DNA from: Pagrus major
Taxonomy: Eukaryota > Chordata > Actinopteri > Spariformes > Sparidae
Assembly (NCBI RefSeq): GCF_040436345.1
Contig: NC_133218.1
Span: 20,999,570 to 21,063,569 of the forward strand
DNA length: 64,000 nucleotides
Direction of reading: 5' to 3'
Every line of letters starts with the position of its first letter. Positions within the stretch are counted from its first letter, which is position 1. A program made the translations under genes and the position numbers. Shown here piece after piece: positions 21,801 through 34,272 of this stretch. Below the pieces are notes generated by a model. The model was given only the letters and a program-made list of their open reading frames with translations, was not told where the DNA came from and made no database searches.

Positions 21801-24800
21801 TATTGGCTGATTTTTGCAACAGAAGGCTATCGCTGGATGATAACTCCAGAGATGTTACATCACACTCCTGGAGTCTGGTATGTTGACGCCCAGCTCTTCA
21901 ATACCACTTGGGAGCCAGGCCTGACCCTGAACATCACTTCATTCTTCTGCAAATGCCTGTACTGGCACATAGAGAAAGAGACATGGAGCACTGATGGCTG
22001 CCAGGTGACTTTTCACCAGGATAAAGTCTGTGGCTGTATTGCTCTGCAGTAACGTTAAACTAGCACCAGTGTTTACATCTCAGACAGTGACTTGCTTTCT
22101 TTGCCTCAGGTGGGAAAGAAAAGCACTCCAGAGCGGACTCAGTGTCTGTGTAACCACCTCACTCTCTTCGGGAGCTCCTTCTTTGTGATGCCGAACCAGG
22201 TGGACATTTCTCGCACAGCAGAGCTGTTTGCCACGGTGTCTGAGAACTACGTGGTGCTGGCACTGCTGTGCGCTTTCTTCGGCCTCTACCTGATCACTCT
22301 GCTGTGGGCGTGCTACGCCGACCGCAGGTCACGCTCTAAGGTCAGTCTCTCCAGACAGCACTCATACTACAGGTTTTATTAAGTGTGTGTTTTCTAAATC
22401 ATGTACTTCGAGGTTTCAGCCCAGAGTGAAATGTTATTTTGTACAAACAATTCAGCAACCAGAAACACATCAGGCCAAATTAGATAAATGTAGATTCTGA
22501 TCTTAATTGTCAACTCTTTATGAGCATACCATCTCCCAACATACAGCCATATTGTTTTATATAATGTCTTTCTTTTTAGAGATGCATGATCCACTTTTCT
22601 GGTCTGATTCCAGTTCCTTATTATTAGTATTACCATTACTATTTTTATTATTATTGTTTTTATTTGGATTATGTGTAAGTCTGTAGTAAACCACATAGCA
22701 CTTCAACAAATATACAAAAATGCACTGAATTTAAATGTATTCCAAAACAATTGATTTCAAGTGTAGGTTAAATAAGTTTGACATACAAACAGGTGTGGGA
22801 GAGCAAATTGCTATGGAAACTCCTGGAAATTTCTGTGCAACTAGAAATTGACCCTGGATAGATCAATATGTATAAACAGTCAGTCAATCAGACTCTGGTA
22901 CATGGATCAGTGAAATACATCAGTGTCGGCACTGATATTAGATCGCATCGGTCTGAACTTTGCTCCTTTTGAATAGTAGATATTTTGTTTGTAAACTTAA
23001 CTCTTCATTTATATTTCTGAACTACAATGTTTTATGTTGAACTATCAGAGGAAGATGACTCTGCTGGAGGACAACCACGCAGGCGCTCTGTACAACTATC
23101 TAATCGGTGTCCAAACTGGCCATCGCAAGAATGCTGGGACGACTGCCAATGTAAGAGTCTCCTTTTACTGAATTGTGATTTATTCTTTTTAATATTTCTA
23201 ACATAGAAATGAAACAGGTCATAGAGTAATCATTTGACCGGGGATACATTGATCTTGGCTTAAAGAATCATACTGCATGTTTGCGACACAGTCTGTACGC
23301 TTCAGATGAATGCATGTTATCCTTCTTTTCAGACAGCCAATGGATTCAGGTCAAGTTACAATATGTATGTGGTTGATGCTCATTGAAAGCGATATCTTCT
23401 CAGAAACAGAATCCAGAGGGCGACAATCAAAACTGGGATAATGTGAATTTGGTCGCTTCATTAAAGGATATATTCACAGTATTTATAGTGTTCCTGGATA
23501 AACCTGTTTCACTGGTCATCTGGTCACCTGATTATTGTTTTCAGACAGATGTAAAAAGTGGTAAACCTATTCTTTGATGAATGAAGTTGTTTTTCCGTAA
23601 GATTAGATTAGATAAGATAAGGTAATCTTTTATTAGTCCCACAACGGGGAAATTTGCACAGTTACAGCAGCAAAGGAGATATCAAAAATAGAGATAAGCA
23701 TCGAAGTACAAAAGCAAAATACAAACAACTGAAAAATAAAACAGTAAGAACTATATAAACAAGAAACAAACTCAATAGTCTTGGGTTTTAGAAATTCCCA
23801 CCAACACTTGAATGCATCAGAATGGCAGACCCTGCCACTTACAAATATCTCTCCACCTGATGAGTGAACACAGCGCTGTTTCGTAAGCATGTTGTCTCTG
23901 TCCATTAGGTGACTGTGAAGCTGACCGGCTCAGAGGGAGAGAGTAACACACACACCCTCACAGATCCTGACAAGCCGGTGTTCGAGAGAGGAGCCGTCGA
24001 TATGTTCCTGTTGGCCACACCCTTCCCGCTGGGCGAAGTGCGAAACCTCAGGCTGCAGCACGACAACTCCGGAGGTCGCCCATCATGGTACTAGAGGCTA
24101 AGACAGAGCAAACTAAAAGGGACAGTTCACCCTAAAATCAAAAACACATATTTTTCTTCTCACCCAAAGTGCTATATTGTCATCTAGATTGTTTTGTTGT
24201 GAGTTGCCCAGTTTTGGAAATATTTGCTGTAGAGATGTCCAAACTACATCTGCCAACCGTGCAGAAGGACGCATGTATTACCACTGGGCTAGATAACGTT
24301 AGAGCTCAGCCGAGGAGGACGCCATTAATGTTTACTTCCTGTACTGTCACAAAACGAGCCTGGCATCCTTGAGTAGATGCATGCTTCCTTCTGAGCGGTG
24401 AATTCCTCACTCTCTGAGCTGTCCCAGTGAGTAGCAATTAATACATTTTGTATTACACTATGCAGGATCATGGAACTGTGCTTCCCATAAAGAATTAAAC
24501 CTTTTTTGGTATTTTAAGCACACCAGATTCCAAAAGTTGTCGATGGCAGCTGTCTGAAAACGGCATTGTTTGTTATGAAACCAGGAAAAATTAAGTTTAC
24601 TTGACAGTGTTGTAGTCAAGACCTGCTAAACCGAGACAGGCAGACCAAGTCAATACCTCAGGGCAGGGCGAGACCGAGTCAAAACAAAGACCAGTGCGAG
24701 TCATTGCATGACACACCTACAATAAAAGGTGGAACCTGAAAACCAGAGATCTACATTAATATAAAAATACCCACAAAGGATGAATGAAAATTCCACCTCA

Positions 24801-25374
24801 TTAACCTCTTTTATGTGTGTATGTATGAGTGTACCATTAAAAATGTCTTGATGAAATAACCAAAAGGGAGCTGAAATCAACTTAACCATCTAGGTTCAAC
24901 ACTCCTTTGTTTTACCACCGCCCTTACGCAATACAATTTCTTTGTCCAAAGCGAGGTCTTGTCTTACCATAGAAACCATTATTAAGAACAGTATGTATCA
25001 AACAATTCAGTTATATCCCTGCAGTCGTGGTTTTGAATGGTCCTTTTTGTCTGAGACTGATCAAGGACGATTAAAAATGCGGTCGATTCCAAGATGAGAC
25101 CAAGACCAATCTCGAGTACTACAACAGCTGTAGGTCATTTGTGCCTTGAAGTGATACTGTTTGTGTGATTTTTTTAATGGTTGGATTGATTGAGCTGAAC
25201 ATCTGGATGATTGGTGTAAACAGGGGTGTTAGAGCTGTGTACAGGTAGTGTTTATTGCCTCTCTACAGGACAGTTTCCTGGCTTCTGCATTGTGACACTT
25301 GGAAATGTCAGAACTGCCTCATCATTTAGCACTGCCTTGTTATCACTCCTCATTACCATACCACTCTGATCTTG

Positions 25375-25450
<76 letters not shown>

Positions 25451-28400
25451 CTTGGTGGAGAATAGATCTGAGCTGTAGTGTAATGTAGTAGAAATAAGAT
25501 TGGTCATAAAGAATCACAGAAAATGCTTTGGGCAGTATACAGTACTGTATAGTTATTTCAATAAGATAGACCAAAGCAGGATCAGATGCTATCTTTACTC
25601 AGGATATGATGAACATATTGTGTTTTTAAATTATTACTCAAACTCATTCATATTCATACAGTGGCTTGGCTTCAGGCAAGAATAAGTGGTGAATGGAAAC
25701 TTCAAAGTAAAATACACCACATACATAATAAGGGTGTAGAATTATCTCTGTATGCTTCCAGTTGGTGCTCCCAGTTCAGCTTAAATATTATCTAACATTT
25801 GCATTTCTCACATAAAATTACCCATATGTATAATGTGTTTTTTTTTTAAATTCCCCTCATAAAAAGGTATGTAAGTAAGGTGACCGTACAAGACCTCCAG
25901 ACACGACAGGTGGTGCACTTCTTCTGTGACTGCTGGATGAGCGTTGACCATGGAGACGGCATGACCAAGAAAACATTCAACGCTGCAAAGACCAACGAGA
26001 TCGCCAGCTTCAGGTGAGTTGGACCTTTTATTGCTGCTGAAATCAACCAACTGAGATGTTAGTTGATTAGTGTCAAAATATGTTTCTGTTTTTCTCCATC
26101 AGGAATATTTTTCAGACCAGAACATCGACTGGCTTCAGGGATGAACATATCTGGGTGTCCATAGTGGATCCTCCCTCTCGTAGCCCGTTCACACGTGCCC
26201 AGAGGGTCTCCTGCTGCATGAGCCTGCTCCTCTGCACCATGGCCATCAATATCGCCTTCTGGAACATTCCTACAAATGAGGACTCGCCAGTACTCTTCTC
26301 GTTAGGTGAATCACAGAGTCTTTAAGGATTTTAGATGTTTCTTAGTTTCATGACCTGGAGAGCAAAGAGTCATTCAAGAGGTAAAACTATACTCTTCATG
26401 TAATTGTGTTAAAGGTGCACGATGTAAGAATTGGCGATGTGAATTTTTTTATGGTTTAAACTAAAAATTCTCACATAGTGTACCTTTAAAGTTGTCTAAA
26501 AAAATGACGAATTCATTTAAACGCACAATATGTTATTTTTGCCACTCTGAATCAAAACAAAACAAAATTAGCAAGGGATCATGGGAGTTGTTGTCTTTAT
26601 TGTTAACCACAATTACTAAAGAAAATTTATAAGACATGACTCAGGCAGAAATGTTCACAGAAGAGGTAATGTTTTAAAATTTGATTCACGATATGTTAAG
26701 TCATGTACAACAACTTCTTTTCTCACTCTGACTTTCTACCAGACGTTTTAGCAAAAGGGCAACCAAATGAAACGCTCATTACCTTGAAAAAATTACAGAT
26801 TTTTCTGGGTGTGAACATATACCATGCTCACACCTCTGACATCATGCTCAGAGTGGGAAGCTTGAATGTTGGGATAATGTTATGCTGCTTGTGTTCCAGG
26901 TTGTAAGTTGTATAAATGTAGCAAATCTGACAAATTGTTATAATTTCACTTCACGATTGATCAGCAACTGAAAAGATGATGGAAATTGAACATTTTGAGG
27001 GACATCGGGCCATATTTCAAGGTATAACAACATATTTGATAACCCGCTAGCTAACATTAGCATTTAACCACTTACTAGATAATATTATGATATCAGGCAC
27101 TGATACTTTAGAATTTATTTACACCTTTACTATCGTATCTTGTAACACTGTCAAACGGTAATGCTAGTTAGGAGTGGTTGAATGCTAACATTGGCTGTTG
27201 TCCATAAAGGCCAAAGGGCTATCAAATATGTTGTTTTACCTTGAAATACGGCCCGATGTCCTTCCGTATTCTCACTATCCATCGTCTTTTAAAGCGGTGA
27301 AATGATAAATAATTTTTCAGATTCCATGCGTTGAAATGACTTTCAACTTAAACAACTTGAATTAAAGTTTTCCATCCTGAATGTGATGTCAGAGGAAAGT
27401 TCCTGCCATGTGAATATGGTCTGGTGTTCGAAACATGTGGGATACTATCACTGCACAACTCAACAAAATATATAACAGAGGTCTAGCTGTTTTTAGACAT
27501 TTTTCAGAAATGTTACATATAATATCTTCAAGATCTCAAGGGTTTGGTAGCTAGAATATAAGGTCACTTGCACAACGAACCTGAAGTTTACTATACTGAG
27601 AATAAACAACTACTAAGTATCTAAAATGTAATATAATGAGAGGTGTTTTTTTCTTTTTTTGGACGAAAGATCGAAAGGTTGAAGCCGGTGTGTGAGCCGG
27701 AGAGGAAGGTTTAATTTGAGAGACCAATTAATTGGCTGTCTGTTGTCTCTTGATAAATCATCTGCTTCCATATGTGCAGCGAGGCATTTCAAACTATGGG
27801 GGCGGCAGCACAGCCTTGCAGTAATAAATAAATAGAGCACGTGTGGGATGAGAAAATAGAGACACAAACCTAAAGTTTACTATACTGAGAATAAACAACT
27901 AGTAAATATCTAAAATGCAATATAATGAGAGGTTTTTGACCTGTGTGTTACCTCTCAGAAGGCACAGGTGGTTACAAGTAGCATCAATAATACTGCTGCA
28001 ACCATTTTCTTACAGCGTGTGTGTACATGTGTGGGTGTATGCAAGCGTAAATTAGACTTATTCATAATATGGATACATTGTGCAGATTCTTTGGGGTGAG
28101 AAGCGCCTCACACAGCTGGGTTATGTCAAGCAAAGTCACTCATATACATTTAGCAGGATGCATACTGTCCACAAGAGGGAGCTGTTTAGCCCGTCTCAGA
28201 CCAGCAGTAAAGACTAGAAATGCTGACGTTGACACCTGCAGGCGAAAGAATGTAACAGTTATATCAGGCGTTGTTATAGCCGCTGTTTCTTTGTGACTTT
28301 GTGTGTTTTAAATTTTACATTCTGTCTGTAAGCTAAAATGAAAAAAACATATAAATGAAAGACTATCTGTTATGTCACACTATTCACAAGTAAAATGGAT

Positions 28401-30944
28401 CGATGTTAAATATCACACGGCAATTTTTAGGAAATCAGTGATAAGTGTAGAAACTGTCCCCAGACCTTATAGAAATTATTTCAAAAACAAGGTTTTTGGC
28501 ACAAAGTCAGACTACATTGCTCATTTTCTTAAATTATTTTCCTTATTTGCCTTTGCCAGTTTGTGACAGCTGTATCACTCATTGCCTGCAGGTGGTGCAA
28601 GTGTCAAACTTGCAGAAGCAGATCATTTTCTTGCCTGTTTATGGCGCTCACTGGCATGTCAACCTCGGCAGCTCTAAACCGCTTCTTATGTCTTCTTGTT
28701 AAACCTGACTGGATTTTTGTCACTTGAGGACAGTAGCAAAAAAGCTGAACATTGACTACTGTCAACTTTAAAGCCAATATGGCGAACTCGTTAGCAAACA
28801 GCTGCTTATTTACACATCGAGCAGTTACACAGCAGCATTAGCATTCGAGTTGTGTCTCTGACCACCGATTGATTTTTTTTTGGCTCTGTTTTGGTCTCCA
28901 CCAACTCCCGTGAGAAATATCTTCCCCTTTAGCTGCTAAATTCTCCACAATATGCTGTTTGGCACTGAGCAGATAGCGTACAGTCACTTGATCAGAGCTT
29001 TAACAAGTTGAGGAGAGCAATAAAACCAATGTGCTGAATTCTCTGTGACATGATGATCATGACCGGGTCTGGTTTCAGTTGCTGTTTATCACTGACACCA
29101 CTGACTTTGACCCTTTCCAGGTTCGTTGGAAATCACCTGGCAGGAGATCATGGTGGGAATAGAGAGCGGCCTTCTCATGTTTCCAATCAACATCCTCATC
29201 ATTACCATCTTCAGAAGCATCAAACCTCGCATTATTTCCAAATCTAAAAAAGGCGATCCTGAGGAGGGCTTGAGACCACCTGCAGTTACCATACCAAGTA
29301 CTCTGAAGGTGTGTTTTGCATTAATTTCTATGGGTGTGAGACCACTTTTTTGAGCATTTTACTTGCCTCATCACTTACTGTGAGCCCAAAAACACATTAT
29401 GTGAATGTAACTGTTACTGTAAGTATCTACTTTTCTATGCGTTTTACCAGATAGTATATGTAGTATATCTGTAGCACTGGGTATTTGTTGTGCATCTCTC
29501 CCAGGAAACAGAGGAGATGATTTGTATGTTGAGCAGAAGTCCGAGGAACAAGTTTTCAGAGGTGAACAGGCTGGAGTCCCCCGCTGACCTCTGCCCTGCC
29601 TTGGACAGGGTGCATGAATTCATCCAGCTGATGCAAGGTACTATTTAAAAAAAAAAAAAGGTTTTCTCCAACTTCCTCTGTCTGTCCATTGCTCTCATGA
29701 AAATGTAAATAAATGCTGCTCTGTATGTAATCCTGTCAAAGGGGAGAGTGAGAGTGACCCCCACTGGGTCTACTGCAGCAAGTTCCTCCTCGCTGGTCTA
29801 TGTCACCTCATGATGTGCCTCGAGAAACTGGATGCAAAGAACTTCCCCAGTCCAACCGAGTACCAGCAGACCCTTCACATCACCAACCTGCTAGTTCGCA
29901 AGGCTGAGATGGTTTTCAGCAGCCACTTGGCCTACTGGTCTGCCTTCCAACCAACACACAAAAACATCTTCACAGAAAAATCACAAGTTTTATTTAACTT
30001 GAATGTTGTCACGTTTTTTCTCTCTCCTTGATCTAGCCCGCCTCCTGTGAAGAAGAAGAAGAAGACTGGAGGCTGCTGGCTGCCCTGGTGGTGTGTGTTC
30101 CTGGGCTGGTTCCTGTTGCTGTCCATCAGTGGAATATCTACCTACTTCACCCTGTTGTACGGTTTTGAGTACGGCAAACAAAAGTCCATCAAGTGGGTCA
30201 TGTCTCTGGGCCTCTCCCTCTTCCAAAGCATCTTTATACTGCAGCCTCTCAAGGTGGGTAAAGACGGGAAAACTTAGTGGAAACAGACAACTTTTCCCCC
30301 ATAGCGTTTCCAAGAGGTATTATTGTTGCCGCCCGGTCAAAACATTCAGTCTAAAGTCTGTGTTCCTCCTGTAGTTAATGGACAATATGACGAGTTTATG
30401 ACAATTTGCTTTCTGTAGAATGATTTGAAAATATTTGTGTCTTTCATATTTCTGTTCATCAGGTAAACAACATTTATCAAAGATCTCCTCTGGCTTGTTT
30501 TTGCTCACAGGTGATTGGCATTGCTGTGATTTTTGCCCTGCTGCTGAAACCAGTAGCTGTGGAGGAGAGCGAAGAAGTGGAACAAGTGCTGTTAGGTAGG
30601 AAAACAATTATGCAGCACATCTGTTGCCAGAACAGGTTGGGATGTTCAGGCTCCTTGTTGTTATTAAAATATTATCAGCACTGGGATCAAAAATTTTCAC
30701 ATCAACTCTCTATGAACAAGTTTCATATATTACATAACATAGTACTGCAGTATAACCAGTATACTCTCAGAAAACTGGTTCTATACAGAACCTTTAAGAG
30801 TTCTATAGCTTGGTACGTATTTGACACCCTCAAAAGATTTTATATAGAACCTTTAAAGAGGTTAAATCCATGTGGGTAAAACGTAAAAGGATTCCTTGAA
30901 ATGTGCTTTTAAAATGCAAGCTATTATTATTGTTGTCGTCGTCG

Positions 30945-30975
<31 letters not shown>

Positions 30976-33856
30976 CATTCAATCAATATATCAAAGCTTT
31001 TCTTGCCTTGGTTGGCCACATTATTTTTTAATAACTCTGCAGAATTACCATGATATTAAGCTCATTTAACTACTTTGCATTTGTATTGTTTTTATCCACG
31101 TTTTTATCAATATATATATTAACAATGGGTCAGAAAACTACTGTAGGTGTCTTGATTATTTCCTTTTTATGCTGCTTTATACTTATTTTCCATTTCAGAG
31201 GCAAATATTGTTCTTTTCACTCCACTACATTTATTATAAAGCTTTATTTTCTTCGCAGAGTTATAGCTACTCAGCAGTATATAAAGTATAATTAAAATGA
31301 GCTCTACATTTACCAGCTGCAACAATAAAGTGATGAACACTTTAATGCATAATTATATCCCACTAATATAATATATATTCTTAAACGAGCCACTCTATAT
31401 ATTGATAACTTTTACTGAACATTGAGTATAATGAATGCAGAACTCTCATTTGTAACAGAGTATTTCTACACTGTGGTATTGGCACAAAACATGAGTTTAT
31501 TCAGTCATTTAGTGTATAACAGAGATAGATGGGCAGTTAACCTTACTTTCCCAGGTGACCGCATGCTCGGTGGCAGACAAAATTGTATAGTGATAGTGAG
31601 GTTTATAGGGAACAAATGTTAACACTGATGTTTCATTATTCTATATGCATTACATTGTGCAATCAACAATTACTTCATATTGATACGCTGAAGCTTGAAA
31701 ACTTGTCTATTGCCAGTTTAAGTGACATCTTGGATGTCGAACTTTAACTTGTTTTGTTGTTGTTTCTGTTGTTGTTTTTTGTTCCTGCTGCTCCCTGAAA
31801 AGACTTTTCAGAATAATGGTAATAATTAAATAACACTGTGACCCTAGGAGACATAATTAATTGTTTTTTTAATGCATTTTTATAAGCTTTTCAATAGAAA
31901 GAAAAACCCTTAAAATTAATTTCAAATGTCTGTGTCGACAAGTGAAAGTCTCCAGTGAGTGAGAAGAACAGCATGTTAGGATAAACCTGAAATGTTGGAT
32001 TGCAAGATTTAAAAAAGTGCTTCTAAATGTAATCTGTGACGTAATTTGTTTCATCCAAACTTCATTTAAATAATTTATAAAGCGGACAGCGGTATCCATT
32101 CCAGTTTGTTTCAGGTTGACTGCAGAGAGCTCTTATGTAATGATGCATATGAAGCAGTAAAAATATTTGCTTTGACAACTTTAAACTACCGACCCTTTTA
32201 GTTTGGACTCCTCCCAGGTGACTTCTCTCTCTCTTAAGTGTATCAGTGCTTCCTTCCTGCAGTTAAGTACTGTGAGTCTTACTGCACTGTCTTCTCCATT
32301 TAACAGAGCAACAAGACAAGTGCAGACGCTACTCTGGCAGGGAAACACTGTGAGGAGGCTGCATTTAGAGGGATAAGCTGTCCTCTCTGACAGGCACAGC
32401 TGCAATCTACAGCATCCTCGCTTTTTCAACACTCTTTTGCACTTATTTGACGTTTTGCTTTCTAAATATATAAAAATTGCATAACTGGTGTTCTGTATGT
32501 GTACAGAATTTCCAATGCTTGCGAAAGTTTTGCTTAAATGGGTAATTAAATAACTGTTGCGAGTCAAAATGTTGCTTTTTCAAGTCATATACTATCCATG
32601 ATGATGTTTGTGTATGTAAAGGAAATCTCACGTTGCTTGTTTTGAACAGCTTGTGTTTATCTTTGGATACATTGTTTATTTCATGTCAGCATAAATCTGG
32701 AGAAGCCATTTACAGCTTCAAGAGACATTGAAGCAGATTTAGATGTCAAACGTTATCTTGAAAGTGAAAAACAGGCAATCCAACACAGTAAATGTAATCA
32801 ACAAGTAATGGAATACACACCTTGCTAGAAGTATTGAATGTCTGTACCAGGGGTGCCCAAACTTTTTCCCTTGGAGGGCCTAAACTGAAACTTTATGTTG
32901 GACCATGGGCCAAAAGCAAGCCTATCATGCTGTATTGTTAGGTTGCAAAGTGGTATGGAAGCCCTGACGGCAAGTAAGACAGAAAATCTGGTGATTTATT
33001 TTTCTAAGTCTGGTCTAAATGGTTTTCTCCTGTGTTTATGACTCAAGGCAGGTAAAAACTATATATACATTTTGCAGGGTAATCTTTCTAAGTTCCTAAA
33101 TTTGTATTTTTCATTTGCCTCTCATGGCTTCTGTAGTACTGATATGCCAAGTTCCTGACTTCCTGCATAAAATGTCACTGTCCAATGCACTCAGATTATG
33201 AAAAATAATTTGTAATACCTCACAAAATATAAAACAGCATAAACTGCGATTTCTTATGTATCTTTGTTTGGTATTTTTTCTTTGGTCAGCCCTGGTCTAT
33301 ACAGAGATACTATAAGAAAAAGGTTTGTACAATCTGCAAAGAAAAGTGTATTTGTTTTGTTCTTCATTAACTTGTTAATTTGACCTAAGGTTACCAAAAT
33401 CAATTTGGGTTTTAGTCGAGCATTTTAATTTCACATTATTATCCTAAACAATGTTTCAAAGGTTCTTACCCCTCGGCTAAGGAAAAAATACTGAATCCTT
33501 CTTGTTATAGCATAAAAATGCTAATAATATTTATTGTTGGCACACATTATTTATTTTAACCATTAAAAATATAGTTATAGTCAGCATACAAAGACTCCTA
33601 ACAGCCTACTGCTGTCAACATGACTAGTCATCACAGTGCGTGATGGCCGACCATCAATTGTACACTGACATGAACTTTCACTTTTAGAGGAGCGGAAAGG
33701 TGCTTTTATGTAATTGCACATATGGGAGCTACTTATTAATTGATCGCTTTTTTTTTCATTTCACCTCTGTCACTGTAATACAGGCTGAAGGTGCATGTCA
33801 TGACTTTTCATCATACGTGCCTGCTTCTATGGGCTTCAGTCTGTCCTCCTTTTTGA
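15822..33856 (+). CDS. pkd1l3: Polycystin-1-like 3 protein, apparently lacking the channel half
   Basis: Membrane protein with a signal peptide, a C-type lectin-like domain (residues about 20-145), a GAIN-like region, a GPS motif (TQCLCNHLTLFG, predicted cut at HL/T about residue 530), TM1, a PLAT domain (about 600-720) and TM2-TM5. Exons: 15822-16143, 17404-17511, 17692-17717, 17811-17844, 17983-18044, 18175-18237, 19396-19554, 19659-19771, 19886-20012, 20102-20224, 21463-21682, 21823-22004, 22110-22340, 23049-23150, 23909-24087, 25867-26013, 26103-26305, 29121-29308, 29505-29637, 29742-29937, 30037-30253, 30511-30595, 32307-32349, and a tentative last exon 33784-33856. The sum is 3336 nt (1111 aa), in frame. 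The lectin domain and the place between dhodh and ist1 identify PKD1L3. Human PKD1L3 is about 1,700 aa and ends in a six-helix polycystin channel; no such exons are visible here. The ATG at 15822 starts the signal peptide. The last two exons are the weakest. Confidence 0.8.
18758..19290. mobile_element. Common teleost repeat with inverted ends, in pkd1l3 intron 6
   Basis: The left part carries TACCTCCGCCAAGGCCCAAC and the right part carries CCGAGACCCATCCTCCATCC, 'TGTGTAATCCTGCTGACAAA' and 'TTCTTGGCCAAGGTAAT'. The 'CCTCCGCCAAGG' and 'CTTGGCCAAGG' ends are inverted relative to each other. This layout is typical of a very abundant fish interspersed repeat; its class is left open. Confidence 0.65.
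23595..23900. mobile_element. Teleost repeat ending at the pkd1l3 exon 15 acceptor
   Basis: The stretch starts with GATTAGATTAGATAAGATAA, then 'TCTTTTATTAGTCCCACAAC' and GGGGAAATTTGCACAGTTAC, a sequence met very often in fish genomes. It runs up to the splice acceptor at 23908, so the acceptor's upstream region may derive from the repeat. Confidence 0.6.
24118..24440. mobile_element. Teleost interspersed repeat
   Basis: The blocks GGGACAGTTCACCCTAAAAT and 'CAGCCGAGGAGGACGCCATT', then 'GTACTGTCACAAAACGAGCC', recall a widespread fish repeat, here internally shortened. It lies in pkd1l3 intron 15. The terminal repeats are not resolved. Confidence 0.55.
24605..25130. mobile_element. hAT-like MITE
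   Basis: The left end is CAGTGTTGTAGTCAAGACC. The right end, read inverted, is CAGCTGTTGTAGTACTCGAG, giving imperfect terminal inverted repeats with the CAGNG start typical of hAT. Internal sequence is rich in GAGACC/GAGTC motifs. I could not match an 8-bp target duplication. It lies in pkd1l3 intron 15. Confidence 0.6.
25377..25448. repeat. (AC)36 microsatellite in pkd1l3 intron 15
   Basis: A perfect 72-bp AC run between CTTGCT and CCCTTGG. Confidence 0.97.
26409..26489. mobile_element. 81-bp TTAA-flanked miniature element
   Basis: The left end TTAAAGGTGCACGATGTAAG mirrors the right end, which inverted reads TTAAAGGTACACTATGTGAG. TTAA is present at both edges. The ends resemble those at 42561-42878 and 57781-58151. 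It lies in pkd1l3 intron 17. Confidence 0.6.
26938..27310. mobile_element. Foldback MITE with long inverted arms
   Basis: The left arm contains GGACATCGGGCCATATTTCA then AGGTATAACAACATATTTGA. The right arm inverted reads GGACATCGGGCCGTATTTCA then AGGTAAAACAACATATTTGA. The arms extend outward through GATGATGG/GACGATGG to TTTCAC at both edges, so roughly 70-100 bp can pair across a centre of about 180 bp. It lies in pkd1l3 intron 17. Confidence 0.75.
27578..27937. repeat. Direct duplication of about 70 bp, 289 bp apart
   Basis: 27578-27650 and 27867-27937 are near copies, both beginning AACCTRAAGTTTACTATACT and ending 'AATATAATGAGAGGT'. The 216-bp insert between them is unique in the window. 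This is either a decayed tandem duplication or two members of a repeat. Confidence 0.85.
28745..29010. mobile_element. Teleost interspersed repeat, copy 2 of 2
   Basis: This is the partner of 13262-13515, sharing TTTTGGTCTCCACCAACTCC and the following GAAATATC and TTTAGCTGCTAAAT blocks. It ends about 110 bp before pkd1l3 exon 18. Confidence 0.55.
30763..30870. repeat. GGTTCTATA-type inverted repeat fragment
   Basis: Short alternating blocks GGTTCTATACAGAACCTTTA and 'TATATAGAACCTTTAAAGAG' form small palindromes like those of a common fish repeat. Too short to classify. It lies in pkd1l3 intron 22. Confidence 0.35.
30943..30976. repeat. (GTT)n trinucleotide microsatellite
   Basis: About eleven GTT units after a short GTC run, within pkd1l3 intron 22. 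Confidence 0.9.
31190..31490 (+). mobile_element. 5'-truncated fish MITE related to the 34273 element
   Basis: It begins CATTTCAGAGGCAAATATTG, then CACTCCACTACATTTATTAT, 'CAGCAGTATATAAAGTATAA', and near the end 'ATTTCTACACTGTGGTATTG'. These blocks occur in this order in a very common teleost nonautonomous element of hAT type. It lies in pkd1l3 intron 22. Confidence 0.65.
32848..33294 (+). mobile_element. hAT MITE with 8-bp target duplication, family A copy 1
   Basis: The left end is CAGGGGTGCCCAAACTTTTT and the right end, inverted, is CAGGGCTGACCAAAG. The flanks GTCTGTAC and GTCTATAC match at 7 of 8 bases, the 8-bp duplication hAT elements make. Internal sequence matches 52828-53338 in the opposite orientation (ACCTCACAAAATATAAAACA against its complement). 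Confidence 0.85.
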
Positions 33857-34025
33857 ATGATTCATGTAGCAGAAGTAACTACAGTCAGGTTTGTGGTTTT
33901 GGTTTGGGAAGACGAACACGTCTGCAGAAAGTCCCGTCTTAGACATTCTGTGCTTTTATTTAATCAACAATGACCTATTTATTTATTGTTTTCATCTATT
34001 GATACTGTACGCATGTGTAAGCTTG

Positions 34026-34031
34026 AATAAA
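34026..34031 (+). terminator. pkd1l3: Candidate polyadenylation signal of the polycystin gene
   Basis: AATAAA about 170 bp after the stop of the tentative terminal exon. It supports a transcript that ends here, before any channel-coding exons. Confidence 0.5.
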
Positions 34032-34272
34032 TTGATCTCTATTAAAATCTGGTCATGTATTTAATCTTTTGGTGAATTTTATTCTTTTTAATTTCAAAGA
34101 GCTGCAGACATACAGTACAGTAGCTGATAAGTCTGTAAACCGGATTATGCCTCATTGTCACTACAATTATTACTATAACTATAATGTTGATTCAATGTTA
34201 AGTTAGCTTTTTCCTGATAACCTTTCAGATAAACGTAACATCAGTAAGTGTACACTGGAAGGTGACTTGTAC

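Noticed and set aside
23333-23368. Exon-like piece TANGFRSSYNMY between polycystin exons 14 and 15
   Set aside because: It has an AG acceptor and an open frame, but joining it would break the PLAT strand that runs straight from GTTAN to VTVKL.
33700-33942. 80-codon plus-strand frame over the candidate terminal polycystin exon
   Set aside because: Its phase does not fit the preceding exon and it shows no polycystin likeness. It overlaps the tentative exon only in another frame.
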